From the NCBI GenBank assembly GCA_009760855.2, contig WPIO01000024.1:2040001-2104000 (forward strand): a DNA stretch of 64,000 nt, written 5' to 3'. Source of the DNA: Cristatella mucedo (taxonomy: Eukaryota; Bryozoa; Phylactolaemata; Cristatellidae). The translations under genes and the position numbers were made by a program. The notes below the pieces were generated by a model. The model did not search any database. It saw only the letters and a list, made by a program, of their open reading frames with translations, and was not told the DNA's origin. This document shows, piece by piece, positions 22,721-35,016 of the stretch. Position 1 is the first letter of the stretch; every line of letters begins with the position of its first letter.

Positions 22721-23034
22721 GCGGCTAAGCTGAGAGCTGCACCAGTGCAGTAGCAAAGATTAGTATTCGTATGGCAATGTGCTCCAGTGTTTGAGAATTC
22801 CGTTGGTCGGTAGAGTCTCGGGAGATGCATTTACAGGGTTTACCATCAAATATACCATACTGATTTTAACAGCACTTTGAACGGGTTCAGGATATTCTTC
22901 TCTGTTAGCTTGTTATCGTTCTATTAAATCTAATAAGAGAGCTTAAACCTTACTGTAGGCACTGTTCTTGTCTTACGTAGGAAGAATCTCTGAATTAAGA
23001 GATATTAATAATTATGTCAATTAAATTCCCATGC

Positions 23035-23400
23035 CGATCCACTCGTGCACGAAAAAAATGAATACACTGTCAGCTAAATACTGTCATCTAAATTCACTGT
23101 CTCATCTCTGTGGCATACAGCCAGCTTAACCTTCCAGTATTAGCTTAGCTAGCCGGCCTCCGTGTGCGTTTGTTAGCTCCAGCTTTTCGGCTTCCACCTA
23201 GGCTAACTCAATGACTACCGTTCATCACGTTACCACTCATGCTAAAACATGAATTTATCGGCGATCGGATCTCAAGTCAGAATCGCAGATTCGATATTTC
23301 CACCGCCTTCTAAGCAAAGTGGGCAAATTAATGAGATGCTTTTTAAGGAGCACTAACCTTTTTTTCCTTGTTTCTAATATCTTATACGTTGAAAACTGTT
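23035..23400. repeat. Diverged two-copy repeat, copy 1
   Basis: Similar to 29285-29650. Shared landmarks in order are CTCGTGCACGAA / CTCTTGCACGAA, CTCATCTCTGTGGCA / CTCATCTCTCTGGCA, GTTAGCTCCAGCTTTT / GTTAGCTCCAACTTTT, and ATCGCAGATT. It is probably an unclassified interspersed repeat. Confidence 0.6.
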
Positions 23401-23424
23401 GTTGCATTCGCTTATTTAGATAGT

Positions 23425-23530
23425 CCGAATGAGCTCTGATTTATGCCAGTGCTTGGCAGGGTCTATAGTTGTGACACCTTGAACCAATTTCCCGAACCTC
23501 GGACGCAACTGCTTATTGTAACTTCGACTT
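23425..23530. repeat. Short repeat shared with 35017-35120
   Basis: The pair shares GGGCTCTAATTTAAGCCAGTGCT-type sequence, GCAGGGTCTA, GACACCTTGAACCAATT and TATTGTA. The length is about 100 bases and the identity moderate. The family is unknown. Confidence 0.6.
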
Positions 23531-24105
23531 CTGTAACTCTCTGCTTGCTGGTCTATAGTGAAGATATAGTGTAACATCACAGCTATTACTCAACACGAAC
23601 TCGGCACATGCTCATTGAATCGTTTTTAATGCAGGAATGTTTTCCTCGGCGTCGGTCACGGAGCATGGCAAAAGAGGCATGCCCACCTTGCTGTCCCAGT
23701 GCAGGAAGCAAGCGAGTGCCCCTTGCACCCCAGATGCCAGCCGGATAGCCCACGGAAAGATTTAGAACGGGATGCTGGCTGTCAGACCACGTCAATGTGT
23801 ATGCTGGTTAAATTCGGCCGCTTAATATTCTTGCTTTCTTTCCTTTTCACCCACGAACTGAGTTATGTAGGTCGTCTCGTGATTCTTCGTCGTGTGAGTG
23901 CGTATAGTATATGGAATTTGATAATTGTTCATGTCACTAATTTCTTCTAGATACCAGTACATACCTTCACTTTGTATATTTGAATTCTGTCCACACAACA
24001 AGTATCGTTACCCCGTAAGGAAAATGTATAGCTTTCCATAAAAAAGGTACTAAAAGGCAATTGTGTCACTCTCAAGAAGTGAATTACATCGTGTTGATTT
24101 CGTTC
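23530..24105. other. No recognised feature
   Basis: A mixed region with overlapping short frames on both strands at 23586-23950. No domain or splice structure is convincing. Confidence 0.35.
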
Positions 24106-24109
24106 TTTT

Positions 24110-25665
24110 TAGGGGAACTGGAAAGGGTCGCGGCGGACCAGCCGAACTCATATATCTGAACCTCACACCTCGCAAGTTCCAGTCTGGCTTTAGAGCTAAT
24201 CACTCCACACAGTCAGCATTGCTTAGGGTACACACGGACCTAGTTAGGAATGTGGTCATGGGTAGAGTGTCTCTGCTTGTTTTGCTCGATTTTTCGGCAG
24301 CTTTTGATACCATCGATCACAAAGTTCTTCTAGAGCGATTCTGATCTCGCCTGGGCATCACTGGCACTGCTCTGCAGTGGTTCAGGTCCTATCTCAATGG
24401 GAGACTCCAGAGTATTGACGTGAATGGACAAAGATCATCTGCGGTACCTCTGAAATAAGGCGTGCCTCAGGGCTCCGTGCTGGGTCCGGTTCTTTTCACC
24501 GTTTATAGTTTCCCTCTTGCTGACGTGATTGCCAAGCACAATCTAGGCTTTCACTTCTATGTGGATTACACGTATTTGTACCTTTGCTTTGATCTCTCCT
24601 AGCCTTCGAGAACCTCAAATTCTCTCAACTCACTTGCTGCATGTATTGATGACTTCCTCACTTGGATGGCAGCAAATTTTCTAATACTAAATGATGATAA
24701 AACTAACTTACTAGTTGTGGGCTAACCTAGTGTGATTCACAAATTGGAAAGGCTAAAGCTCAAAATCGGCTATGCCAGCATATCTCAAGTTGAATCAGCT
24801 CGAAATCTAGGTGTCATATTCCAGAGCGACCTCTCATTAGACGACCAAATCAGCTCCACAGTCAAATATGCCTATTTTCAGCTTCATAATATTGCTAAAA
24901 TTCGGGCTTTTCTAGATAAGAATACCACGTCTAAGTTGCTCCATGCATTCGTGACATCCCGTCTCGATTTCTGCAACTCACTGCTTACTGGCCTACCGGC
25001 ATGTGCGATCATGCGATTGCAGCTGGTGCAAAACTCTGCAGCTAGGATTTTCTGTCGTGAGCATCGCAGTTGCCACATTAATCCACTTCTCGCCGACCTG
25101 CACCTGCTACCAGTCAAGCAACGGATTGACTTCAAGGTTTTGTCGCTCACTTTTAGGTCCCTTCATTCTTTGGCTCCAGCCTATCTCTCAGATCTACTTC
25201 CCCAGCAAGCCAAGCATCGTACCACCTGCTTTTCGGTATCCAACAGTCTACAAATACCTCGTACAAACCTCAAATCATTTGGAGACTGTGCATTTAGTTC
25301 GTTTGCTCCCACAGCCTGGAACTTCCTCCCTACCTGCGTCAGAACATCCCCTGACCTGACCACAGTTAAAAAGACTTTGAAAACACACCTATTTAGGACA
25401 GCATTTAGTGGGTCCCTGTGATTCGTCCTTGATGTGCTTATGTGTGCTGACACTGTGCATGCTGCCACTAACCACATTTGCATGCTGACCCTGTGCATGT
25501 CATCCCTAACCATTTTATTCATTTCGTTTGTTTATCAAGCATGATTTTACTGACCATTTAATTGCATTTTCATTTGCAGCAAATGTAAAGCACCAAAAGA
25601 TAGATTAATTTCTCTGTGGTTTCTTTATCAAGTGCATTATTATTATTTTTAATATTATTATTAGA
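24110..25665 (+). mobile_element. LINE-A copy, RT to tail
   Basis: 5' truncated just before the RT finger region. A 93-codon frame (24063-24344) holds FQSGFRANHSTQSALLRV and the motif-A block LLDFSAAFDTIDHK. After stops and gaps, a 229-codon frame (24732-25421) runs from KLERLKLKIG through LDDQISSTVK, SRLDFCNSLLTGLPA, VKQRIDFKVLSLTFRSLHS and NLKSFGDCAFSS to the natural C-terminus TAFSGSL. The catalytic YADD motif near 24560 reads YVDY, so the enzyme is dead. The 3' UTR ends in the stem-loop region and an (ATT)-rich tail at 25625-25665. Confidence 0.95.
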
Positions 25666-26060
25666 GATTTTACTTATCCTTTGTTGGTAAATAATGCAGT
25701 TATTATAATCTTCTATTAGAATTCTTCCTATAGGATGCTCGTGATTATCAGAAGTACGGTTTGAATTTGTGCATACGGGGATCCAGCTCAAATAATAGTC
25801 TGCTTAACGTCAGTCTTACTTTAGCAAGACTGACAAATCTTTGTAGGTTTTCTGCTGTGCTAAATATCACTAGCTAAGGCAACTAGATGCTTGAAGTCAC
25901 TCTATTTTTATAATCAGCCAGCAGGTCTCTAGACAAATGTAACCCAACTAGTTTCCGCTCAGTCTATCTTTTGCATTCTTGTTAAAGACATTTCAACTAG
26001 TCGTAGCAGACTAAGCTGAACTATATTAAAACTTCAAACAGCTAGCTGGTACGTTTAAGA
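25665..26060. other. No recognised feature
   Basis: AT-rich sequence between LINE-A copies. Nothing is recognised. Confidence 0.35.
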
Positions 26061-26545
26061 CTGATTTGAGAGCTAATCACTCCACAGAGTCAGCATTGCT
26101 TCGGGAGTATGGCGACCATCTTAAATACTGGCTTAGGTAGGCTATCACTGATTGTTCATTTGGTTCTATCTAGCAGCGTTTGAGACTATCGATCACCAAG
26201 CCCCTTTCGTGCACCTATTATATCGCCTGGGTACTTCACTGCTATGATTTAGATCATATCTCATCGGAAACTCCAGAGTCTTGATTTGAACGTACCAGTC
26301 ATCCAAGGAGACACTGAAGTATGGGATACCTCAGATGTATGTGCTTGGTCCGGTTATTTTAATGGTTTATATTGTAGTTCCGCCCAACGTGATTGTCACG
26401 TACAACCTTGGCTTTCACATCTATGCAGATGACACCCAGTTGTACTTTTGTACCAAGTCAATAAATGTAAAGCGCCTAGAGAGAGATTGAGTTCTCTGAG
26501 GGCGCTTTATAAAGTGTATTAATATTATTATTACTATTGCTTGAG
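26060..26545 (+). mobile_element. LINE-A copy with internal deletion
   Basis: Keeps the RT palm region (AATCACTCCACAGAGTCAGC near 26082 to CTATGCAGATGACACCCAG near 26422, a YADD core). It then jumps directly to the 3' end (AATGTAAAGCGCCTAGAGAGAGATTGAGTTCTCTGAGGGCGC at 26463) and a TATTATTATT tail. The C-terminal 250 or so codons are missing. Confidence 0.9.
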
Positions 26546-26549
26546 GAGA

Positions 26550-26945
26550 GATCAGTGCCGGTCAGCTAGAAGTGTTGCGATGAGGCGACTGTGACCATCA
26601 CGACAGACACGATTATCTGCTAAGTTTTGCATCGTCAGCAAGTGCCTAGTTGCACCTACCGGTAGACTAGCAACCAGTAACTTACAAAGGTCGAGACGGG
26701 ATATCACAAATGGATGGGTTCGCTGAGATTTAGTATCCCTGTCTAAGCAAGCCCGAACTTTAGCAGCGTTATGCAGCTGAACGGATAGAGGCTTGAGTGT
26801 GAAGCTCATGCAGTCGTCTAATAAAAGGTCACTTTGGAACATAACACATAAATTATGTACATATTCAACAAGCGATATACTGTCCGAGCCAGCTTCGAGT
26901 GTTAGATTTCTCAATTTCTGAATGAGGTTTTGCATTAGCTAGTAA
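26550..26945 (-). mobile_element. LINE-A internal fragment, reverse orientation
   Basis: A 127-codon minus frame from QKLRNLTLEAGSDSISLVE through FQSDLLLDDC and ISRLDLCKLLVASLP to LLADRH. This is the post-palm part of LINE-A without its 3' end. It abuts the tail of the preceding plus copy. Confidence 0.9.
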
Positions 26946-27034
26946 GTTGATTTTGTCGTCATTTAAGACATTTTACTTTTGCTGGCATTCATGTGCGAAT
27001 GCCAGCAATACATGCAGCAAGCGTTTCAAATTAC

Positions 27035-28425
27035 AAAGCCCTTCTCATCTCTCATCTCGCCTGGGCACCACTGGCACTAATCTGCAGTTGTTCAGATCCT
27101 ATCTCACTGGGAGACTCCAGAATATTGATATGAATGGACAAAGATCACCGAGGAACTACTGAAATATGAGGTACCCAAGGGCTCCGTGCTTGGTCAAGTT
27201 CTGTTCACGGTTTATGCTCTCTCTCTTGCCGATTAGGTTGCCAAGTACAAACTAGGCTTTCAACTCTATGCGGATGACAGTCAGTTGAATCGTTGCTTTG
27301 ACCCCTCCCAGCATTCCAGCACGTTAAATTCTCTCAACTCCCTTGCTGCATGCATTGATGATATTTGCACATGAATTTCAGCAAGTGTAACATGTCTTAA
27401 ATGATGACGAAATCAACCAAATTTTTTACCATCCAATAGATAGCAGGAAATTGTAGATGGCAGCAAATTTTCTTTGATTGAATGATGATAAAGCCAACTT
27501 ACTAGTTATGAAAAAATCCAGTGTGATTCAGAAATTCGAAAGGCTGACATTCAGAATTGGCCCTAACAGCCTATCTCCTGTTGAATCTGCACGAAATCTA
27601 GGTGTCATGTTCCAAAGTGACCTGTCATTGGACGATCACATCAGCTCCTCAGTCAAGTCGGCCTGCTTTCAGCTGCATACCATTGCTTAAATTTTGGCTC
27701 GTTTAGACAGGTATACCACATCTAAATGTATCCACGCATTTGAGACATCCCATCTCAACTTCTGCAACTCTCTGCTTGCTGGTCAACCAGTCTCTGCACT
27801 CAGGTACTTACAGATGGTGCAAAATACTGCAGCTAGGCTTGTCTGTCGTGAGCGTCTCATTTGCTACATCACACCCCTTCTCGCTGACCTGCACTGGCTC
27901 CCAGTCAAGCAGAGCATCGACTTCAAGGTTATGTCACTCACTTTTACGTCACTTTATTCTTCTCCAGCGTATCTATCAAATGTACCCCCACCAGGCTAAG
28001 TTTCGTACCACCGGCTTCTCGGAATCTAACTGTTTACCCATACTTCCTACAAATCTCATATCCTTTGTAGACCAAGCCTACAGTTCCTATGCTCCCAAAG
28101 CCTTGAACTAACTCCCGACCTGAGCCACGATATCTCTTGACTTTTCCATATATAAAAGAAACTAAAAACGCATTTATTTATCTAGCACTTTTTGAATCTC
28201 CGTGATTCGTCTTTTGTGTGTTTATGGACACTGACACTGTGCATGCTGCCACTAACACTACTTGCATGCTGACCCTGTGCATGCCACCCCTAACCATGTT
28301 ATTCTTGTGGTTTATTCAGCATACTAATAGTAACCATTCGATCGTGCTTCCTGTGCAGCAGATATAAAGTGCCTAGAGAGATTGAGTTCTCTGAGCATGG
28401 TTTATCAAATTAATTATTATTATTG
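27035..28425 (+). mobile_element. LINE-A copy, palm to tail
   Basis: Starts at the HLSSRLGTTGT region and passes a YADD core near 27265 and frames of 70 and 101 codons (27478-27999) with LGVMFQSDLSLDDHISSSVKSA and HLNFCNSLLAGQP. It ends with ATATAAAGTGCCTAGAGAGATTGAGTTCTCTGAGCATGG and (ATT)n at 28425. Scattered stops and a frameshift near 27690 inactivate it. Confidence 0.92.
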
Positions 28426-28553
28426 AGTGTAGACGACCAATGAAGGCAGCTTATTTCTGATTCAGCTTAGGTTTATTTCACTTTATAATACAATCTCCTT
28501 TGATTTTGGCGTCGGCTATAAATATTAAGCTTCGGGTATTTCCACGTTTTCAG

Positions 28554-28735
28554 TTGTAGAGGAAAGTGATTCAATGGTAGGAGAATCCAACGGAATAAGG
28601 CTTGACATCGTACTTTCCTTGGTTTGTGTATGGTGTGGTTTGCTGCTTGTCGCAGCAGGTCTTGTTGCTTATAAAATAGCAACGGAGAAGGAAAGCCGAA
28701 AGAAGCACAACCCAAGGAAGCACCAGAGGTATTAG
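28554..28735 (+). CDS. Possible transmembrane exon of a type I protein
   Basis: After an acceptor-like TTCCACGTTTTCAG (ending at 28553) a frame of 59 codons runs to a stop. It reads an acidic juxtamembrane stretch (VEESDSMVGESNG), one hydrophobic segment of about 22 residues (DIVLSLVCVWCGLLLVAAGL) and a basic stop-transfer tail (KESRKKHNPRKHQR). This is the layout of a single-pass membrane protein with a short cytoplasmic end. GAG/GTATTA just before the stop could be a donor leading to more tail sequence near 28790-28907, which ends in CAA/GTAAGC. Length alone is not significant; composition and splice-like borders are the evidence. Confidence 0.35.
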
Positions 28736-28739
28736 CTTG

Positions 28740-29285
28740 TATTTTCTTTGCTACTTGCTTCGTCATTTAGTGGTAGTGGTTTTATTTACATAGTAGTGCA
28801 AATACGTCATTTTCAAAATATTACATCTTGTACAGCACTGTTGCCATCATGCGTAGGAAGAATCCAAAACTTCGAATTCATTTACGAGGATTTCAATCAA
28901 GTGCAAGTAAGCTCAAATGTCTATCAGTTGACATTCGGATTTTTTAAGTTTTATATTAATATTCGGCTTGGTCTACTGAACTAATGAGCTTGCTGCTATT
29001 TTTAAATGATCCGAAGCCCAAAGGCTAATATTCTTCTTTCCTTCTTTCAAGTAATCTTCTATTGCCAAGTTGCACTTTATAAACGTCAGCATAATACATG
29101 TAAGAGGAAGGCATGAAGGCAATCTTCAAATAACCGTTCCGACACCATTTAATCTACCACTCTTGCGAATAATGAATTAACACTAAAGTGTTGATTGTAA
29201 TTGCTAAAAATTCGACGATTATTTGTTGCTTTTCAAAGTTCCTATGCTGACTTCCTAAACATTTTAAGAATTTCTGGCTCCGATG
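28740..29285. other. No firm feature
   Basis: May hold further 3' exon sequence of the preceding frame (28790-28907). Otherwise unrecognised AT-rich sequence. Confidence 0.3.
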
Positions 29286-29650
29286 TACTCTTGCACGAAT
29301 AAACTTTCGTTAGAGAAAACAATTTATCCAATGGACTCGTAGTCGACTACATTCCCTGACTCATCTCTCTGGCAAACCACAAACGTAACCCTCTGGCATC
29401 AGAATAGCTATCTGATCACGTTGTTTCTTTGGTTAGCTCCAACTTTTTGTCTCTCTCTCTCTTTTGCTAACTCGTCGGCTATCAGTCGTCACGTCATTTT
29501 TCACGATAAATACGAATCTTTTGGCTTCGGCCTTGAGTAAATATCGCAGATTTATAGTTTCTATTGCCTCAGTAATTGCGATGGTGACTCTTAATGGGGT
29601 TCACTAGGTGGAGATTGAAACTTTCTTTCCAATTCCTATTTTCCTTACCG
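29285..29650. repeat. Diverged two-copy repeat, copy 2
   Basis: Partner of 23035-23400; see that entry for landmarks. This copy carries a (TC)n run near 29450-29464. Confidence 0.6.
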
Positions 29651-29829
29651 TTAAATGCTGCAGTTGCCTGCAATTACGTAGAAAACACGTTAACAAATTA
29701 AAAAGATTAATTTTACTGAATTAGAATAAGTCATTTCTTAGCGGCTTTTAATATTTAAGATGAATATTACAGTCAAATTGCAATATTGGCTTTACTTTTG
29801 TTTTACCTGTAGTAAAATAATGTGGACAT

Positions 29830-30645
29830 CATGAAATGCATGCCAATAGTAATGTGCCTACTGTTAATACCTGTAAAGGTTCTAGACTACGTCTCAGATT
29901 TCGCCGTCTGTCTCTTAAACAGCTATTTGGGAGCGTCTCTAGGGATCGCCCAGCACAAGTCATCCAGCATCGTAGTGAACCATTTTCCCTTGTATCTTTT
30001 CTCCATTGTTGAGATATCCTAATAAAAACTGTTGCCATATTCATCACTGACCAAACCACTGTTTTCAGGGAAGAAATCCATATGGCAATGAAGTAATTGG
30101 AATATGTAGAGACATATCGCAGCCAACTTTCTGATACTGCATCAGGATGCCTTCTGCTGGTTTCTTTTCAGTTTTCTACCCTCACATTCCCGAGAAAAGC
30201 TGTAGACTCTATGCGGAAAGTATTCTGTGCTTGTTTCGCATGACGCAGCAGCAAGTTGTTGAACATGTTATCTTTGAAGAGCTCTCGAATCTGAGGACCA
30301 AAACACTCCCCCATTAATCTTTGCTGCGCTGAGTCCGCGAAATTTTTCATGCCGGTATCCAAAAGCTAGCAATGAACGGTCCATGGGCTAACAAAGTTCT
30401 CCGTCAAACCTCGTTTAGTAAGTAGGGGTGGATGCTGCTTTTGGTTGCCTTGACCAGAGCTAGGTGCTAGGTATCCTTCTCTCCAGCTGCATTGCATTTT
30501 ATCTGGGACGCCATTCCTTCTGTAAGTGGTGTAATTCCCTTTTGCAGCTATCCTCATCACAATGGAAAAACTAGTATATTGTATATCTCCCTGCTGCAGT
30601 CCAATTAAAAGGGAAACTGCCTTCAAATTACCACACGGGTACTAG
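29830..30645 (-). pseudogene. Repetitive invertebrate protein of unknown function, C-terminal part
   Basis: The minus strand preserves, in changing frames, CGNLKAVSLLIGLQQG (near 30600), a GVF-GPQIREL type block (FGPQIRELFKDNMF near 30270), then DFFPENSGLVSDEYGN and DISTMEKRYKGK (near 29990-30080). I recognise this as a family found in many copies in cnidarian, arthropod and other invertebrate genomes and marked by a DEHGERFHQD-like motif. To my knowledge its biochemical role is not established. Stops and frameshifts throughout make this a pseudogene. It continues at 33735-34500 on the far side of a LINE-A insertion. Confidence 0.65.
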
Positions 30646-30649
30646 CTGT

Positions 30650-33600
30650 ACTGTTATACTCAATGGAATTCAGTAGCTTCTATAAGCTATCGCTTGCTTT
30701 TGGAACCCCAGCTCAATGTGCAATAAACCTCCGGTAATATGCGACCTTATTTCTAAAAATGGTGTCGACCTGCCCACCCAAAGTGAAATTTGGTTAAAAT
30801 CGATAAACTGCATACAATTAAAGATCCTACGCTAGCTGGTTTCTCATTCTATCACACCCCTAGATCCATCAAAACTGAAGGCGGAGTTGCTGCTATCGTG
30901 CGCTCGAAATTCAACTTCAATCCATTTGCAGTACCTAAGAAGCAGTCTTTTGAATCAATAGTCTTGGTCTCACCCGAAAACAAGCTACCGATAGTGGCAG
31001 TAGTCAATCGCCCACAAGGTACCAACTCCTTCTTTATCTCCGAGTTCTCCGATCTCGTTTCAATTCTGTGTGCAAGAAATCGATCCTTCCTCGTTATAGG
31101 TGGTTACAACGTTCACTTAGATAACTTATCTCACACCTTCAGCACTGAATTTCGTGACTGACTCGTTGTCTCTTGTGGCTCATGTGCATGGTCCTACTCA
31201 CATTAAGGGTCACACAACGGAAGAGATTTTCTAATACAACTGCACTGTCAAATCACCGATTATTACCAACTCCCGCTTATCTGACCACATGCAGATCTCA
31301 TTCAATCTACAGTGTATGCCCACCTCCTCTAAAATAACCTGTGAATCGCAAAACCTCAAGTACCTTGACATCGATGCTGTCCGTGCGAGAATATCTGCTT
31401 CGCCTCTGCTGCTCAGTCCTCCCTCCGATCTGTCATCATTGGTAGAGAGCTACAACATGACACTAGCTGACACGCTCGACGAGTTTGCACCTCTGACAAA
31501 GCGCACTGCACACCCTCGCCCACACGGCCTACGGTTGCCACAGACATAAAACTAGCCAGGTCTACTGAGCGAAAGCTTGAGAAAGCACCCAAAAGATCAG
31601 GAATGACTGTCCATCGACAGGCATATGAAGACTACTGGAGGTCGTACCAATCGATCCTAGCAAAGGCCAAGTCTAGCTTCTATAAAGAGATTGTTGAATA
31701 ACCTATGCACAATCCAAACATGCTGACGTTAACGATAACCCATCTCCTCAACCGCTCCCAGATTAGCTCATTACCCGATGATCCTTGTGATGATCTAACC
31801 GATCGCTTCTCTCGATTCTTTGTGCAGAAGATAGAAAAGATCAGGGAGTCCATTCCAGCGATGACAACATCCCCCTAGAAGGCTGTTCCTTAATTCCTGG
31901 CTGCTCCTCAATGTCTACTTTTAAGCAGGTTACTAGTGATCTACTCCTGAAGCTTATAACATAATCAAAGATGACAAAAAGTCGTCTGGACCCTATTCCC
32001 ACTGCCCTGCTCCTACGTTGCATTGATCTGCTGACGCCATCCATGACTAACATCATTAAAATGTCATTAGCCACGGGTCGTGTCCCATTACCTTTCAAAA
32101 TAGCTGTAGACTGGTCACTTCTCAAGAAAGCGACAGTAGACCAAGAGAACTTGAGCAACTACCCCCCAGTCCCCCTTCTACCATTCCTATCAAAGACACT
32201 GGAACGGGTCGTGGCAGACCAGCTGAACTCATATCTTGAAACCTCAAACCTTGCTAGTAAGTTCCAGTCTGGCTTTATAGCTAATCACTACACGGAGTCA
32301 GCATAGCTTAGGGTGTACAACCACCTACTTAGGAATGCTGTCATAGGTAGAACGTCTCTGCTTGTTTTGCTCAATCTTTCAGCTGCTTCTTATCACAAAG
32401 TTCTTCTAGAGCGCCTCTCATCTCGCCTGGGCATCACTGGCACTGCTCTACAATGGTTCAGATCCTATGTCAGTGAGAAATTCCAGAGTATTGTTTGGAA
32501 TGGACAAAGATTATCCGAGGTACCTCTGAAATATGGGGTACATCAGGGCTCCGTGCTAGGTCCTGTTGTTTTCACAGTTTATACTCTCTCACTTGCTGAC
32601 GTGATTGCCAAGCACAATCTAGGCTTTCATTTTTATGGGGATGAAACCCAGTTGTACATTTGCTTTCATCCCTAGCTACCGTCGAGCACCTCGAATTCTC
32701 TTAACTCACTTGCGGCATATATTGCTGACATCCGCGCATAGACGGCAGCAAATTTTCAGAAACTAAATGATGATAAAACTAACTTACTAGTTATGGGCAA
32801 ACCCAGTGTGATACAGAAATTGGAAAGGCTGACGCTCAAAACATGCTCTGCCAGCATATCTCCCGTTGAATCGGCTCGAAATCTAGGTGTCATGTTGCAA
32901 ACTGACTTCTCGTTAGACGACCACATCAGCTCCACAGTCAGATCTGCATACTTTCAGCTTCAGATCATTGCTAAAATTCGGGCTTGTTTAGATAAGGATA
33001 CCACGTCTAATTTGGTCCATGCATTCGTCAAGTCCCGTCTTGACTTCTGCAACTCACTGCTTATTGGCCTACCAGCATGTGCGATCAGGCGATTGCAGCT
33101 GGTGCACAACTCTGCAGCGAGGCTTGTCTGTCGTGAGCATCGCAGTTGCCACATTACCCCACCTCTCGCCGACCTGCACTGGCTACCAGTCAAGCAACGG
33201 ATAGACTATAAAGTTTTGTCGCTCACTTTTAGGTCACTTTAGTCTTTGGCTCCAGCCTTTCTCTCAGATCTACTTCCCCAGCTAGCCAAGCATCGTACCA
33301 CCCTCTTTTTGGAATCCAACAGTTTCCCATTACCTCGTACAAACCTCAAATCCATTGGAGACTGTGCATTTAGTTCGTATGCTCTCATAGCCTAGAACTC
33401 CCTCCCGACCTGCGTCAGAACATCCCCTGACCTGACCACGTTTAAAAAAAATTGAAAACATACCTATTTAGGACAGCATTTAGTGAGTCCCTGTGATTCG
33501 TCCTTGATGTGCTTATGCGTGATGACACTGTGCATGCTGCCACTAACATCATTTGCATGCTGACCCTGGGCATGTCACCCCTAACCACGTTTTACATGTT

Positions 33601-33730
33601 TTTTATCAAGCATGATATTACTCAAGATTCAATCGTGTTTCCCTTAGCAGCAAATGTAAAGCACCTAGGAAGAGATTGAGTTCTCTGAGGGCGCATTATC
33701 GATCACATTGTTTTTATTATTCTTACAATC
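30650..33730 (+). mobile_element. Longest LINE-A copy, endonuclease plus RT
   Basis: The only LINE-A copy here with the N-terminal endonuclease. A 123-codon frame (30790-31161) holds VVNRPQG and a degenerate GDFNVH block (VIGGYNVHLD), and SRLSDHMQ near 31278 is the SDH motif. RT pieces are FQSGFIANHYTES (32265), a damaged motif A (LLNLSAASYHKV, catalytic Asp lost) near 32360, [10 protein letters not shown] (32547) and YGDE in place of YADD (32635). The C-terminal 149-codon frame is at 32793-33242. The 3' UTR ends with GTAAAGCACCTAGGAAGAGATTGAGTTCTCTGAGGGCGC and an ATT-rich tail. It sits inside the unknown-family pseudogene, which reads on both sides. Confidence 0.93.
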
Positions 33731-33734
33731 ATAC

Positions 33735-34500
33735 GTCTCTGTCATGTGGACATCATGTACTACCATAATAAATGAAAGTTGGTTTCCATCATGCAAAAGC
33801 ATAGCCTTATGTCTTAATTTTAAGACTGCTAATAGTTTCAATCATTGTGGGTCATTAGTGATTTGTAAGGGGTTCATCGGGCCTTTAATATCTGAATAGA
33901 ATACCAGATGACTTTCCTTTCTGGAGAAAGGCTCCTAGTGCTGGTAGAGCTTTCGATATAAAGTAATTGTGGCATCTTTTTCAAGAAGATTCCATTGGCA
34001 GACTTTTGATCGTTACAATTATGCCTTGTTCATTATGAACCAGGCCATTTAGTTTTCCTGTGTTGATCTGTGTAAAGTTAACGATGCACCACAGTGGAAA
34101 TCGGGATCATTGCATGCTGACGTACCAGGAGAAAAACAAGTCGGCTCACCATTGTCTTCCACATGACTCAAGAGAATATTCTGCTGGAGTTTCTGGACTA
34201 GGGAGTCCCTGACTATGTGGAACTGGTCTCAATGCAGACGGAATCTTTGGGGATAAAAATTCTTCACTTCCTTTTAATCTTTATTCCATTGGAAATAGAA
34301 GAGGGGGACTAGGCAGAATTAGCAGTAATTTATGTGGTTGTTTTGTTCTGTCCATGCAGTGGGGACCGCAAACTACATTGATGATCTTTCAGCCCCTTTG
34401 AAATCCATGTTGAAGCCCAATATGTATGAGGGCCCAAGGCCTTAGTCAGCAAACTTGTATTCGACATATTGATGATATGCCTTCTTCAATTCAGAGTGAT
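33735..34500 (-). pseudogene. Repetitive invertebrate protein of unknown function, N-terminal part
   Basis: Continuation of the pseudogene at 29830-30645. The minus strand reads NHINYC-FC (a CxxC-type block with one stop, near 34330), IPSALRPVPHSQGLPSPETP (near 34190-34250), a WNLLEKDATITLYRK block (near 33970) and AMLLHDGN...VHM-ET (near 33740-33800). LINE-A inserted between the VHM-ET block and CGNLKAV, removing little coding sequence. The family's N-terminal CxxC and PSA-RPVPH signatures support the assignment. Confidence 0.65.
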
Positions 34501-35015
34501 ACTTTTCTTTCAGTTGGCAAATGTCTTTTCCCCATAAATATAGCAAACGTTGTCCACGGTATCACCGAACTTTCGATGTATTACTGCTAAGTATTGTACT
34601 TTAGTGAATAAAATAATCACAGTTTCATTTATCCGTATCTTAAACCGTCTTCTACAAAGTCTGAAATATGTTTCAAAATGCTCAACCTTTCCGAATGGCA
34701 GTATGACGTCAGCTTACTGCAGCAGCCGCCTTGCAGTATTATTGCCTTGCATCAGAAAATGATGCAATTAACTCTAGATAATTTTTATCCGACGGTATTA
34801 TGTAATGCGATGCAATACTATGTCAGTACAGACGTATTTAGAATGTTTGTGCAGTCCTAATAGATACATTTACACGAAGAAATATAGAATGAACTATGTG
34901 CAATATCTTCAAATGAGAGCCGATAAAAAAGTATTGTTATATCTGTGTTCAGCTCACCACTATTGGATAGTACCTTTTTAAGTCAGTAGTTATTTCAATC
35001 TTGACCGGTGTAATC
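34500..35015. other. No recognised feature
   Basis: AT-rich sequence with overlapping short frames. Nothing is convincing. Confidence 0.35.
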
Positions 35016-35016
35016 C

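Noticed and set aside
24884-25522. Minus-strand frames of 88 and 113 codons across a LINE-A copy
   Set aside because: They are antisense shadows of the LINE-A reading frame and recur at the same place in other copies (32960-33193, 63145-63399, 63454-63771).
26060-26945. 5' inversion of one LINE-A by twin priming
   Set aside because: The minus fragment and the plus copy do not meet at a shared breakpoint in the element, and the plus copy has its own internal deletion. Two events fit better.
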